DNA of 64,000 nt, taken from the NCBI RefSeq assembly GCF_018398875.1, contig NZ_JAGWDK010000019.1:1-64000 (forward strand), read 5' to 3'. Shown piece by piece: positions 1 through 7,699 of the stretch (position 1 is the stretch's first letter; each line of letters begins with the position of its first letter). Under the pieces are notes generated by a model, which worked only from the letters and a program-made list of their open reading frames with translations, was not told the origin of the DNA and did no database searches. The stretch comes from Bradyrhizobium sp. sGM-13. Lineage in GTDB: Bacteria > Pseudomonadota > Alphaproteobacteria > Rhizobiales > Xanthobacteraceae. The position numbers and the translations under genes are program-made.

Positions 1-2
1 TC

Positions 3-569
3 GTGGTCGACGAGATCATCGACATCGTCGAGGAGCGGCTGCACATCGAGGTCGCCGGCCAGCAGGACGGCATTCTGGGGTCCGCCGTGATCAAGGGCCA
101 GGCCACCGAGGTGATCGACGTCGGCCACTTCCTGCCGATGGCGTTTGCCGACTGGTTCTCGCGCAAGGAGATGCGGGCCTCCTCGACCGCGCAATCGGTG
201 CTGTTGGTCGACGACAGCGCCTTCTTCCGCAACATGCTGGCGCCGGTCTTGAAAGCCGCCGGCTACAAGGTGCGGGTCGCCGTCAATGCCCAGGAGGGGC
301 TCTCGGCGCTGCGCTCGGGCCAGAGCTTCGACGTGGTGCTGACCGACATCGAGATGCCCGACATGAACGGCTTCGAGTTCGCCGAGACGATCCGCGCCGA
401 CAACAATCTGGGCACGCTGCCGATCATCGCGCTGTCCTCGCTCGTGTCGCCGGCGGCGATCGAGCGCGGGCGGCAGGCCGGCTTCCACGACTACGTCGCC
501 AAGTTCGACCGCCCCGGCCTGATCGCGGCGCTGAAGGAACAGACCGCCGAGACCCGGCACGCGGCCTAA
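3..569 (+). CDS. cheA: CheA histidine kinase, C-terminal part with fused receiver domain (cut by window edge)
   Basis: This is the 3' end of a chemotaxis histidine kinase; the frame continues past the left edge, so the visible GTG is not the true start. Residues 1-50 are the tail of the CheW-like regulatory (P5) domain, ending in a VIDVGHFLP motif. From about residue 64 a CheY-like receiver follows, with the acidic pair D70/D71, phospho-acceptor D115 in LTDIEMP and a late lysine in YVAKFD. CheA-receiver fusions are common in alphaproteobacteria, where the attached receiver can act as a phosphate sink or alternative output. The gene is followed 33 bp later by cheW and belongs to the same plus-strand che operon. 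Confidence 0.93.
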   Translation: MVDEIIDIVEERLHIEVAGQQDGILGSAVIKGQATEVIDVGHFLPMAFADWFSRKEMRASSTAQSVLLVDDSAFFRNMLAPVLKAAGYKVRVAVNAQEGLSALRSGQSFDVVLTDIEMPDMNGFEFAETIRADNNLGTLPIIALSSLVSPAAIERGRQAGFHDYVAKFDRPGLIAALKEQTAETRHAA

Positions 570-602
570 GCAGGCCTGGCCGGGCATTAAGGAAGTTAGA
601 CC

Positions 603-1073
603 ATGACAACCAAGACCGAGACCATCGAGGGTACCGTGGCCGAATACGTCACCGCCGTGATCGGCGGGCAATTGTTCGGCCTGCCGATCTCGCGGGTGCA
701 GGACGTGTTCATGCCGGAACGGCTGACGCGGGTGCCGCTGTCCTCCGCCGAGATCGCCGGCGTGCTCAATCTGCGCGGCCGCATCGTCACCGTGGTCGAC
801 ATGCGCGCCCGGCTCGGCTTGCCGAAGAACGACGACGGCAAGCCGCCGATGGCGGTCGGCGTCGACCTCAGAGGCGAGTCCTACGGCCTGTTGATCGACC
901 AGATCGGCGAGGTGCTGCGGCTGCCCGACGCAAGCCGCGAGGAGAACCCCGTCAACCTCGACCCCCGCATGGCCAAGCTCGCCGGCGGCGTACATCGCCT
1001 CGACGGCCAGCTCATGGTCGTCCTCGACGTCGATCGCGTTCTCGAAATCACGCCTGACCTGATGGCGGCATGA
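603..1073 (+). CDS. cheW: Chemotaxis coupling protein CheW
   Basis: CheW adaptor of 156 aa, the usual length, which links chemoreceptors to CheA at the inner-membrane array. The single CheW domain spans about residues 12-150, with the typical opening YVTAVIGGQLFGLPI, the central NLRGRIVTVVDMRARLGL segment and a C-terminal LMVVLDVDRVLE strand. An ATG preceded by GGAAGTTAG marks the start. It lies between cheA and cheY on the same strand with short gaps, so it is probably co-transcribed with them. Confidence 0.95.
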   Translation: MTTKTETIEGTVAEYVTAVIGGQLFGLPISRVQDVFMPERLTRVPLSSAEIAGVLNLRGRIVTVVDMRARLGLPKNDDGKPPMAVGVDLRGESYGLLIDQIGEVLRLPDASREENPVNLDPRMAKLAGGVHRLDGQLMVVLDVDRVLEITPDLMAA

Positions 1074-1131
1074 AAGTCCAACCCGGTACGGAAACATCCC
1101 TCTTGGGAATTGATGTAAGTGGAGACCTAAA

Positions 1132-1497
1132 ATGAAAACATGTCTGGTCGTTGATGACTCGAGCGTCATCCGAAAGGTCGCACGACGCATCCTCGAAGGT
1201 CTCGACTTTCAGATCGTCGAAGCCGAGGACGGCGAGAAGGCGCTTGAAGTCTGCAAGCGCGCGATGCCCGAGGCGGTTCTGCTCGACTGGAACATGCCGG
1301 TCATGGACGGCTACGAATTCCTCGGCAATCTGCGCCGCATGCCCGGTGGCGACGCGCCCAAGGTGGTGTTCTGCACCACCGAAAACGACGTCGCGCACAT
1401 CGCGCGTGCACTGCATGCGGGTGCCAACGAATACATCATGAAGCCGTTCGACAAGGACATCGTCACCGCGAAGTTCCAGGAAGTCGGCCTGATCTGA
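1132..1497 (+). CDS. cheY: Chemotaxis response regulator CheY
   Basis: Stand-alone receiver protein of 121 aa. The acidic pocket is at D8/D9, the phospho-acceptor is D52 in LLDWNMP, the switch Thr lies in FCTTEND (about 82-83) and the conserved lysine is K104 in MKPFD. Phosphorylated by CheA, it would bind the flagellar motor switch or serve as a phosphate sink. There is no output domain. The start ATG follows GTGGAGACCTAAA. It lies 58 bp after cheW and 80 bp before cheB, inside the che operon. Confidence 0.94.
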   Translation: MKTCLVVDDSSVIRKVARRILEGLDFQIVEAEDGEKALEVCKRAMPEAVLLDWNMPVMDGYEFLGNLRRMPGGDAPKVVFCTTENDVAHIARALHAGANEYIMKPFDKDIVTAKFQEVGLI

Positions 1498-1577
1498 TCT
1501 CTATGTGATCCCGGCGGCTCAATGGCCATCGGCGTTGGTTTTGCAAGTGTGCCGCTTGAGTTGGGTCGGGTGAAGTA

Positions 1578-2744
1578 ATGAGTGTTGCGTTAACGAAGTC
1601 TCCGCCGCCAATCTCGACAAGGCAAGACAAGCTGCGCGTGATGGTGGTCGACGACTCCGTCGTGATCCGCGGGATGATCTCGCGCTGGATCGGCGCGGAG
1701 CCGGACATGGAGGTCTCCGCCTCCCTGCGCACCGGCCTCGACGCCGTCAACCAGATCGATCGCATCAAACCCGATGTCGCCGTGCTCGACATCGAAATGC
1801 CGGAGCTCGACGGCATTTCGGCACTGCCCCAGTTGCTTGCGAAAAAGCGCGACCTCGTCATCATCATGGCGTCGACGCTGACCCGCCGCAATGCGGAGAT
1901 CAGCTTCAAGGCGCTCTCGCTTGGCGCCGCCGACTACATTCCAAAGCCGGAGAGCACGCGCGAGGCCACCGCTGCCGAGACGTTCCACCACGATCTGATC
2001 CAGAAGATTCGCCATCTGGGCGCCAGGGCCCGCCGCCGCGCGTCGCCTGGCGCGAGCCCGGCTCCGGCACCAGCCGAGCGGGTGCGCGAGGTATCCGTTC
2101 ATCCGGTCGCCGCCCCGGTTGCGCAACTGCCACTGGCTCGCCGGCCCTTCAGCATGCTGGCGCCGCGTGCGCTTCTGGTCGGCTCGTCGACCGGCGGCCC
2201 GCAGGCGCTGATGGCGCTGGTCGCCGACATCGGTCCGGTGATCGATCGTTTTCCGGTGCTGATCACCCAGCACATGCCGCCAACCTTCACCACGATTCTC
2301 GCCGAGCATCTGGCACGTGCGAGCCGCCGGCCGGCGCATGAGGCCGTTGACGGCGAGATCGTCAAGCCCGGCCGGATCTATCTTGCGCCGGGCGGCCGCC
2401 ACATGCGCGTCGTGCGCCATGGCGCGGACGCCACGATCGCGCTCGACGACGGGCCGCCGGTGAATTTCTGCAAGCCTGCGGTGGACCCGCTGTTCAACTC
2501 CGCCATCGACGTCTGGCAGGGCAGCATCATGTCGGTGATTCTGACCGGCATGGGCTCCGACGGGATGCGCGGCGGCAAGGAGATCGTCGCCGCCGGCGGC
2601 AGCGTGATTGCCCAGGACGAAGCGACCAGCGTGGTGTGGGGCATGCCGGGCGCGGCCGCCAATGCAGGTATTTGCGCGGCAGTGCTGCCGCTCAATCAGA
2701 TCGCGCCAAAACTGGTTCGGTTGTTTTCGGGAGATCGTTCGTGA
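1578..2744 (+). CDS. cheB: Chemotaxis methylesterase CheB
   Basis: Protein-glutamate methylesterase and glutaminase of 388 aa, which removes methyl groups from chemoreceptors during adaptation. An N-terminal receiver domain (about 20-140, phospho-acceptor D71 in VLDIEMP) is joined by an Ala/Pro/Arg-rich linker (about 148-185) to the catalytic domain. Catalytic residues are readable: Ser in GSSTGGPQ (S204), H232 in TQHMPP and D328 in TGMGSDG. The stop overlaps the GTG start of cheR by 4 bp, which implies translational coupling of the two antagonistic adaptation enzymes. Confidence 0.95.
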   Translation: MSVALTKSPPPISTRQDKLRVMVVDDSVVIRGMISRWIGAEPDMEVSASLRTGLDAVNQIDRIKPDVAVLDIEMPELDGISALPQLLAKKRDLVIIMASTLTRRNAEISFKALSLGAADYIPKPESTREATAAETFHHDLIQKIRHLGARARRRASPGASPAPAPAERVREVSVHPVAAPVAQLPLARRPFSMLAPRALLVGSSTGGPQALMALVADIGPVIDRFPVLITQHMPPTFTTILAEHLARASRRPAHEAVDGEIVKPGRIYLAPGGRHMRVVRHGADATIALDDGPPVNFCKPAVDPLFNSAIDVWQGSIMSVILTGMGSDGMRGGKEIVAAGGSVIAQDEATSVVWGMPGAAANAGICAAVLPLNQIAPKLVRLFSGDRS

Positions 2745-3619
2745 CGCCCTCAGACTATGAGTATCTGCGTAAGCTTCTGAAAGAGCGCTCCGGGCTCGAT
2801 CTTTCGGCCGACAAGCAATATCTGGTCGAAAGCCGATTGCTGCCGTTGGCCCGCAAGTCCAGCCTGCCGGGCATTTCCCAACTCGTCGAGAAGATGAAGG
2901 GCGGAGCCAGCGCGCTGACGGCGGAAGTGGTCGAAGCCATGACCACCAACGAGACGTTTTTCTTTCGCGACAAGATTCCGTTCGATCATTTGCGGGAAGC
3001 GGTCATTCCGGCACTCGTACAGGCGCGCGCGGCCCGCCGGTCCTTGCGCATCTGGTGCGCGGCTTCCTCCACGGGGCAGGAACCGTATTCGATCGCGATG
3101 TGCCTGAAGGAGGCGGGACCCCTGCTGTCCGGCTGGCGCACCGAGATCGTCGCGACCGACCTGTCGCAGGCGGTGCTGGAAAAATCGAAGGCCGGCATCT
3201 TCAGCCAGTTCGAGGTGCAGCGCGGATTACCGATTGGGTTGCTGGTGAAATATTTCAGCCAGAACGGAGAGCTCTGGCAGATCAATGCCGAGATCCGCAG
3301 CATGGTGCAGCATCGTCAGCTCAACCTGCTGCAGGACTTCTCCCATCTCGGCGTGTTCGACATCATCTTCTGCCGCAACGTGCTGATCTATTTCGATCAG
3401 AATACCAAGGCCAACATCTTCGAGCGGCTCTCCCGGATGATGGAGCCCGATGGCGTGCTGGCGCTGGGCGCTGCCGAATCGGTGGTCGGCATCACCAACA
3501 GCTTCAAGCCCTATCCGGAGCGGCGCGGACTTTACCGCCCGAATATCGCGCCGGTGATAAGGGTGGGCGCGTCGACGCTGGTGCCGCAGACGTTGAGGGC
3601 GGTTGCCGCGGCGCGCTGA
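2741..3619 (+). CDS. cheR: Chemotaxis protein methyltransferase CheR
   Basis: SAM-dependent methyltransferase of 292 aa that methylates receptor glutamates. An N-terminal helical domain (about 1-75, beginning TPSDYEYLRKLLKERSGLDL) precedes the Rossmann domain, with RIWCAASSTGQEPYS as the SAM-binding loop and FDIIFCRNVLIYFD as a further conserved motif. The open frame extends upstream inside cheB, but the GTG at 2741 overlaps the cheB stop (GTGA) and gives the normal family length, so it was chosen. It is the last gene of the che operon and runs convergently towards the ATP-grasp gene beyond the repeat. Confidence 0.94.
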   Translation: MTPSDYEYLRKLLKERSGLDLSADKQYLVESRLLPLARKSSLPGISQLVEKMKGGASALTAEVVEAMTTNETFFFRDKIPFDHLREAVIPALVQARAARRSLRIWCAASSTGQEPYSIAMCLKEAGPLLSGWRTEIVATDLSQAVLEKSKAGIFSQFEVQRGLPIGLLVKYFSQNGELWQINAEIRSMVQHRQLNLLQDFSHLGVFDIIFCRNVLIYFDQNTKANIFERLSRMMEPDGVLALGAAESVVGITNSFKPYPERRGLYRPNIAPVIRVGASTLVPQTLRAVAAAR

Positions 3620-3628
3620 CCTTCTTTA

Positions 3629-3819
3629 CCTCGCCCCGCTCTTCGCGGGGAGAGCACAGGCCGCCCTCGGCGGCCGTCCTTATCGAAGAACGCCGAAACT
3701 AAGCTTCGGCTATCGCGTAGCGCCGGGTGAGGGGTCGCTCGGCGCACTCCGGTTGTCATTAGGATTCGCGGATAGAGCCCTCACCCCGACCCACTCCCCG
3801 CCAAGAGCGGGGCGAGGGA
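3629..3819. repeat. Palindromic intergenic repeat between convergent genes
   Basis: This non-coding interval between cheR and the minus-strand ATP-grasp gene is bounded by perfect 13-bp inverted arms, CCTCGCCCCGCTC at 3629-3641 and its complement at 3805-3817. Inside are further short inverted segments, such as CTCTTCGCGGGGAGAG next to the left arm and GGGTGAGGGG facing CCCTCACCCC. The layout resembles the dispersed palindromic elements common in rhizobial genomes. It could form a large hairpin and act as a bidirectional terminator for the two convergent operons; that role is inferred. Confidence 0.7.
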
Positions 3820-3822
3820 GAG

Positions 3823-4980
3823 CTACAAGATCGCGTGCGGCAGGAAGCGCGACGTGTTGCCGGTGATGGGGTTCTCGTCCTCACGGATCGACAGGCCGCA
3901 TGGCGTGTGATCGACCAGCCAGCTTCCGAGCACCGGGTATAGGTCGGTGAAGCTCGGCAGCGGCGCGAAAGCCTGCCGGATGAATCCTTCCGCGCCATAG
4001 GGGCCCTGCTGCTCCGCGAGCGTGGTGCCGGCGCTGACGAGCGCGACGTTGGCGCCTTCGCGCGAATAGAGCGGTTTGCGCACGAACGAGGAGCCGAGCA
4101 TGGCCGCCTTTGGATCGTCCTCGAAATAGGCCGGCAGCAAATTGGGATGCTTTGTAAACATCTCCCACAGCAGGGGAAGGATGCCCTTGTTGGAGAGGAT
4201 CGCCTTCCACGGCGGTTCGATCCAGCGGGTCGGCGCGGTTGCGAGTTTTTCGCCGAACGTGTCGCGGAACATCCATTCCCAGGGATAGAGCTTGAAGGCG
4301 AATTCGATGGTGCGATCGTCGAGATCGACGAAGCGACCATCGCCATCCAAACCGACTTCCTTGATGTCCATCAATGTCGTCTTCAATCCGGCTTGGCTCG
4401 CAGTGTCCTGCAGATAGGCCAGCGTACCGGCATCCTCGGCATTGTCGGTCATTCCTGTGAGATGAAGGTGCTTGGCGCCGCGATATTTCTTCCAGGCGTC
4501 GATCAGGCGCTCGTGGATTGAATTGAACTGGTCGGCGCGCTTCGGGATGATGTTGCGCTCCATCGCCTGTTCGAGCCAGGTCCACTGAAAAACCGCTGCT
4601 TCGAAAATCGAGGTCGGCGTATCGGCGTTGTATTCCAGCAGTTTCGCCGGGCTCCAGCCGTCGTAGCTCAGGTCCAGCCGGCCGTAGAGGCTGGCGTCAC
4701 GGCGGCGCCAGCTCTCGGACATCAGCGGCCAGAACGCTTCGGGTATTTTCAATCGGCGCAAATATTTTTCGTCGTTGATCACGCGGCCGACCAGCTCAAG
4801 GCACATCGCATCGATCTCGGCGGTGGGAGCCTCGATCCGCCGTTCGATTTCCTGCAGCGTGAACGCGTAATAGGCCCGTTCGTCCCAGTAGCGTTCGCCA
4901 TTGATGGTGTGAAAAGTAAACCCGGCGCCTTCGGCGGTGGCAGGCCAGTCGTCACGTTCGGGGCAGACGATCCGCTGCAT
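3823..4980 (-). CDS. Glutathionylspermidine synthase-like ATP-grasp ligase (YgiC/YjfC family)
   Basis: Protein of 385 aa that resembles the C-terminal synthetase domain of glutathionylspermidine synthase, as in the stand-alone E. coli YgiC/YjfC proteins. Recognisable segments are WDERAYYAF near the N-terminus, LLEYNADTPTS (about 140), LYPWEWMF and a late SFVRKPLYSREGANV, which match the ATP-grasp and Mg-binding parts of the family. No amidase domain is present, so it would only ligate; the peptide and amine substrates are unknown. A TTG at 4989 is possible, but the ATG at 4980 lies 5 nt after the upstream stop and is preferred. It ends a three-gene operon with the DUF1190-like and DUF350 genes. 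Confidence 0.85.
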   Translation of the reverse strand: MQRIVCPERDDWPATAEGAGFTFHTINGERYWDERAYYAFTLQEIERRIEAPTAEIDAMCLELVGRVINDEKYLRRLKIPEAFWPLMSESWRRRDASLYGRLDLSYDGWSPAKLLEYNADTPTSIFEAAVFQWTWLEQAMERNIIPKRADQFNSIHERLIDAWKKYRGAKHLHLTGMTDNAEDAGTLAYLQDTASQAGLKTTLMDIKEVGLDGDGRFVDLDDRTIEFAFKLYPWEWMFRDTFGEKLATAPTRWIEPPWKAILSNKGILPLLWEMFTKHPNLLPAYFEDDPKAAMLGSSFVRKPLYSREGANVALVSAGTTLAEQQGPYGAEGFIRQAFAPLPSFTDLYPVLGSWLVDHTPCGLSIREDENPITGNTSRFLPHAIL

Positions 4981-4985
4981 GAAAT

Positions 4986-5384
4986 TCAACCGCCTGAGAA
5001 GCCGATGGCACGCCCGAACGAGCCGAAGCCGCCGCGCTGCACCGAGTGCGAGCCGGAATCGGAGGGGGAATGGCTCGAGGAGGAATAGTCGCTGCTATGA
5101 TAGCTGCTGCGCGACGAGCCGCCGGAGCCGCCGCCATGGCTCGAGGAAGAGCTGCGGGAGGAGCACTCGGCGGTGTTTTGCGTCGGCGATGCCAAGTGCG
5201 GGTTTGGTTGCTCGCAAGTGCGGCTCGGCATCAGCGTGTAGGCGGCGCTGCCGACGGCAAACGTGCCCATCAGCAGGAGTGCGACATGGCCCGAACGTTT
5301 GGCCGGCGGCGGAATGGGACGCGGCGCCGCCGGCACCGAGACCGGTTTGCGCTTGCCGAATTCAGGCTCTGAATTGTTCGCCAT
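4986..5384 (-). CDS. Ser-rich membrane-anchored protein, DUF1190 (YgiB/YjfM)-like
   Basis: Protein of 132 aa with a basic, proline-rich N-terminus, one membrane segment near residues 32-48 (VALLLMGTFAVGSAAYTL), two cysteines after it, and a C-terminal half made almost wholly of Ser, Gly, His and Arg that ends in an FGSFGRAIGFSGG-type tail. It is much shorter than E. coli YgiB, but composition, tail and gene order (next to DUF350 and YgiC-like genes) fit the DUF1190/UPF0441 family. The family call leans on context. Its ATG follows the DUF350 stop by 2 nt and its stop precedes the ligase ATG by 5 nt, so the three genes are tightly coupled. Confidence 0.7.
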   Translation of the reverse strand: MANNSEPEFGKRKPVSVPAAPRPIPPPAKRSGHVALLLMGTFAVGSAAYTLMPSRTCEQPNPHLASPTQNTAECSSRSSSSSHGGGSGGSSRSSYHSSDYSSSSHSPSDSGSHSVQRGGFGSFGRAIGFSGG

Positions 5385-5386
5385 GA

Positions 5387-5791
5387 TCAGTAGGTCATGC
5401 AAGCGGCGTTGATCGCGCCGGCGGCCAGCGAGGACAGCCCGAGCCAGATCGCGGCGGCGAGCTCGCCCGATGCGATCCGCTTCGACAGGTTCGGCACCGG
5501 AACCCTGACGAGGTAATAGACGATGATCTGCACGATCAGCGCGATTGCGGCCCAGATCAGGCAATCCCAGACATTGGCCGAATGGGTGATGGCGCTGACC
5601 AGCGGCAGCACGAAGCCGAGCAGGCTCAGGCCCAGCGCAATCGCGGCGGCCGGCTCATTGGCACGGATCAGATCGAACTCGTTGTGCGCGGTGATGCGGG
5701 TATAGACGAAGAGGTAGGCCACCACGGCAACGATGGCCGTGCAGAAATAGACCAGGAACGCCGGCAGCCCGGCGAGGGATTGCAGGATCAT
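5387..5791 (-). CDS. DUF350 inner-membrane protein
   Basis: Protein of 134 aa with four hydrophobic segments arranged as two pairs (about 8-30, 48-68, 75-97, 110-132), the layout of DUF350/YjfL proteins. The ATG at 5791 places the first membrane helix at the N-terminus (MILQSLAGLPAFLVYF); longer in-frame starts add a hydrophilic leader without a good ribosome site. It is the first gene of the DUF350 / DUF1190-like / ATP-grasp operon, the order seen in yjfL-yjfM-yjfC of enterobacteria. Function is unknown; an envelope role together with the ligase is inferred from this conserved grouping. Confidence 0.8.
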   Translation of the reverse strand: MILQSLAGLPAFLVYFCTAIVAVVAYLFVYTRITAHNEFDLIRANEPAAAIALGLSLLGFVLPLVSAITHSANVWDCLIWAAIALIVQIIVYYLVRVPVPNLSKRIASGELAAAIWLGLSSLAAGAINAACMTY

Positions 5792-5892
5792 TGAATTTCG
5801 CCCCAACTCGTGCGTTCCGGTAGGTTCGCACGATCTGTCAGTCGGCACATCCGAGCGGCGGGTTCAATCCAACAATTTCTGCCCAAACAAAA

Positions 5893-5916
5893 AACCCCGC
5901 CATTTCGGGCGGGGTT
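5893..5916 (-). terminator. Rho-independent terminator of the P460-cupredoxin gene
   Basis: On the minus strand, AACCCCGCC and GGCGGGGTT arms enclose a short CGAAAT-type loop, followed at once by a run of T. It lies 35 bp past the stop of the P460-cupredoxin gene. It is nearly identical to the terminator downstream of ctrA. Confidence 0.88.
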
Positions 5917-5950
5917 CGTAAAACTTCCATGGCGGCCTTGATACAGCCGA

Positions 5951-6757
5951 CTATTCCCTGACCTGGATCTTGCCTTTCATCGCCGGGTGCAGGCCGCAGA
6001 TGTAATCGTAGATTCCGGCATCGGCGAGGGTTAGCTGGGTGGTCTGGCCTTTCAGCGCGATCGGCGAGCGCTGCGGCTTGGGGCCGGTGATCGTCACCTG
6101 GTGCGGCGAGGAATCGGTGTTGTGCCAGGTGATGGTCTGGCCCTTGCTGACGATGACGGTCTCAGGCCCGAACTTGAAGTCGGAGATTGAGACCACGCCG
6201 GGCCCCGGCGCCGGCTTTGCCATGGCGCCTTCGGGCGTGCCCTTCAGGCCTGCCAGCGAGATAACGAAATCCTGCCCGGCATGCGGCTTGTGGCAGGTGA
6301 AGCAGGCCGTCAAATTGGCCTTGTCGTTGACCTTTTTGTCCGGGCCAAACGCCTGATACTCCCATTCGCCGTTGCGAATGTCATCCTTGTACTCGGTGCC
6401 CCAGCCGTCGCGCTTTTCCATCACCGTGTAGGCGACGAGGTCGCCCTTCTGGAAACGACCGTTGGCATCCTTGAGCGGCTCGCCGGCCGCATCGAGTTGC
6501 GCCTTGTACTGCACCAGCGTCAGCACCGTGCCGCTCGGGATCGGCTGCCCCTTGCGTACCGCATCGACCGCTGCCGGCGTCGCATAGAGCTCGCGATACT
6601 GCTTGTTGTCGTAACGATCGACCGTGGCGTAGAGCGTGCCCTTGTCGAAATTCTCCGGGAAGGCGACCTTGTCGCCGCCGGCGAGCGCCGAATAGCCGAT
6701 GAGTGCGCCCGATGCCGATCCAAGCGCGACAACGGCAGCCAGCCTGACGTTTTTCAT
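5951..6757 (-). CDS. Cytochrome P460-type haem domain fused to a type-1 copper cupredoxin
   Basis: Exported protein of 268 aa. Residues 1-26 look like a signal peptide. Residues 30-165 form a cytochrome P460-like domain ending in a haem-binding CFTCH (C152-H156). After an Ala/Pro linker, residues 187-268 form a plastocyanin-like domain with copper ligands H219, C254, H257 and M260. The ATG at 6757 is preceded by a purine-rich GGGGGAAG; a longer frame reaches 6817 but lacks a better site. P460 proteins are linked to hydroxylamine or nitric-oxide chemistry and to electron transfer, and the fused cupredoxin would be a natural electron partner. The true substrate is unknown. It is monocistronic between two matching terminators. 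Confidence 0.87.
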   Translation of the reverse strand: MKNVRLAAVVALGSASGALIGYSALAGGDKVAFPENFDKGTLYATVDRYDNKQYRELYATPAAVDAVRKGQPIPSGTVLTLVQYKAQLDAAGEPLKDANGRFQKGDLVAYTVMEKRDGWGTEYKDDIRNGEWEYQAFGPDKKVNDKANLTACFTCHKPHAGQDFVISLAGLKGTPEGAMAKPAPGPGVVSISDFKFGPETVIVSKGQTITWHNTDSSPHQVTITGPKPQRSPIALKGQTTQLTLADAGIYDYICGLHPAMKGKIQVRE

Positions 6758-6860
6758 GACTTCCCCCTCGTTTGCGGACAACTCCTCAAGTAGGAGACAC
6801 CGCGAAGCGGGTTTCAATCCGGGGAAGCGAATTTGTCGCGTGGTAGTGGTCCAAACAAAA

Positions 6861-6882
6861 ACCCCGCCATTTCGGGCGGGGT
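6861..6882 (-). terminator. Rho-independent terminator of ctrA
   Basis: On the minus strand an ACCCCGCC/GGCGGGGT stem with a short loop is followed by TTTTTG, 44 bp after the ctrA stop. The hairpin and the CCAAACAAAAA flank match the terminator at 5893-5916 almost exactly. Confidence 0.88.
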
Positions 6883-6925
6883 CCAGTCGGGAGGAGTGAG
6901 CCTTGCCGCTCGCCGTAAGCCCTGA

Positions 6926-7627
6926 TCAGGCGGGGATGCGTTCGTCCGCCTCGTGCGGCTCGCGCAGCACGTAGCCGCGGCCCCACACGGTCTCGATGAA
7001 GTTGCGGCCTTCGGATGCGTTGGCAAGCTTCTTGCGCAGCTTGCAGATGAAGACGTCGATGATCTTCAGCTCGGGCTCGTCCATGCCGCCATAGAGGTGG
7101 TTGAGGAACATTTCCTTGGTGAGGGTGGTTCCCTTGCGGAGCGAGAGCAGCTCCAGCATTTGGTATTCCTTGCCGGTCAGGTGCACGCGCTGGCCGCCGA
7201 CCTCGACCGTCTTGGTATCGAGATTGACCACGAGATCGCCGGTCTGGATGACCGACTGGGCGTGACCCTTGGAACGGCGCACGATCGCGTGGATGCGGGC
7301 AACCAGCTCGTCCTTGTGGAAGGGCTTGGTCATGTAGTCGTCAGCGCCGACGCCGAGACCCTTGACCTTGTCCTCGATGCCGGCGAGGCCGGAGAGGATC
7401 AGAATGGGAGTCTTGATTTTCGATACCCGGAGCTGCTTGAGCACGTCGTAGCCGGACATGTCGGGCAGGTTGAGGTCGAGAAGGATAATATCGTAGTCGT
7501 AAAGCTTACCTAAATCGACGCCTTCTTCTCCGAGATCCGTCGTGTAGACGTTGAAACTCTCGGATTTCAGCATCAATTCGATCGACTGCGCGACGGCGCT
7601 GTCATCTTCTATCAGCAAAACGCGCAT
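6926..7627 (-). CDS. ctrA: Cell-cycle response regulator CtrA
   Basis: OmpR-type response regulator of 233 aa that closely fits alphaproteobacterial CtrA. The receiver (1-115) has the acidic pair D8/D9, phospho-acceptor D51 in ILLDLNLP and a late lysine in MTKPFHKDE. The C-terminal winged helix (about 125-228) carries the characteristic LTGKEYQMLELLSLRKG and FICKLRKKLA motifs and WGRGYVLR. In this class CtrA controls flagellar, chemotaxis and division genes. It is divergent from fliI across a 365-bp region rich in GANTC sites, which suggests methylation-dependent control. The tail EADERIPA is short and polar rather than hydrophobic. Confidence 0.96.
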   Translation of the reverse strand: MRVLLIEDDSAVAQSIELMLKSESFNVYTTDLGEEGVDLGKLYDYDIILLDLNLPDMSGYDVLKQLRVSKIKTPILILSGLAGIEDKVKGLGVGADDYMTKPFHKDELVARIHAIVRRSKGHAQSVIQTGDLVVNLDTKTVEVGGQRVHLTGKEYQMLELLSLRKGTTLTKEMFLNHLYGGMDEPELKIIDVFICKLRKKLANASEGRNFIETVWGRGYVLREPHEADERIPA

Positions 7628-7699
7628 GCCAGTCCCCTTTAGTCCGCCGCTCCGGGCGTCAGGTCGGCCGCACTTGCGGCACTCAAAACGCCTTTAACA

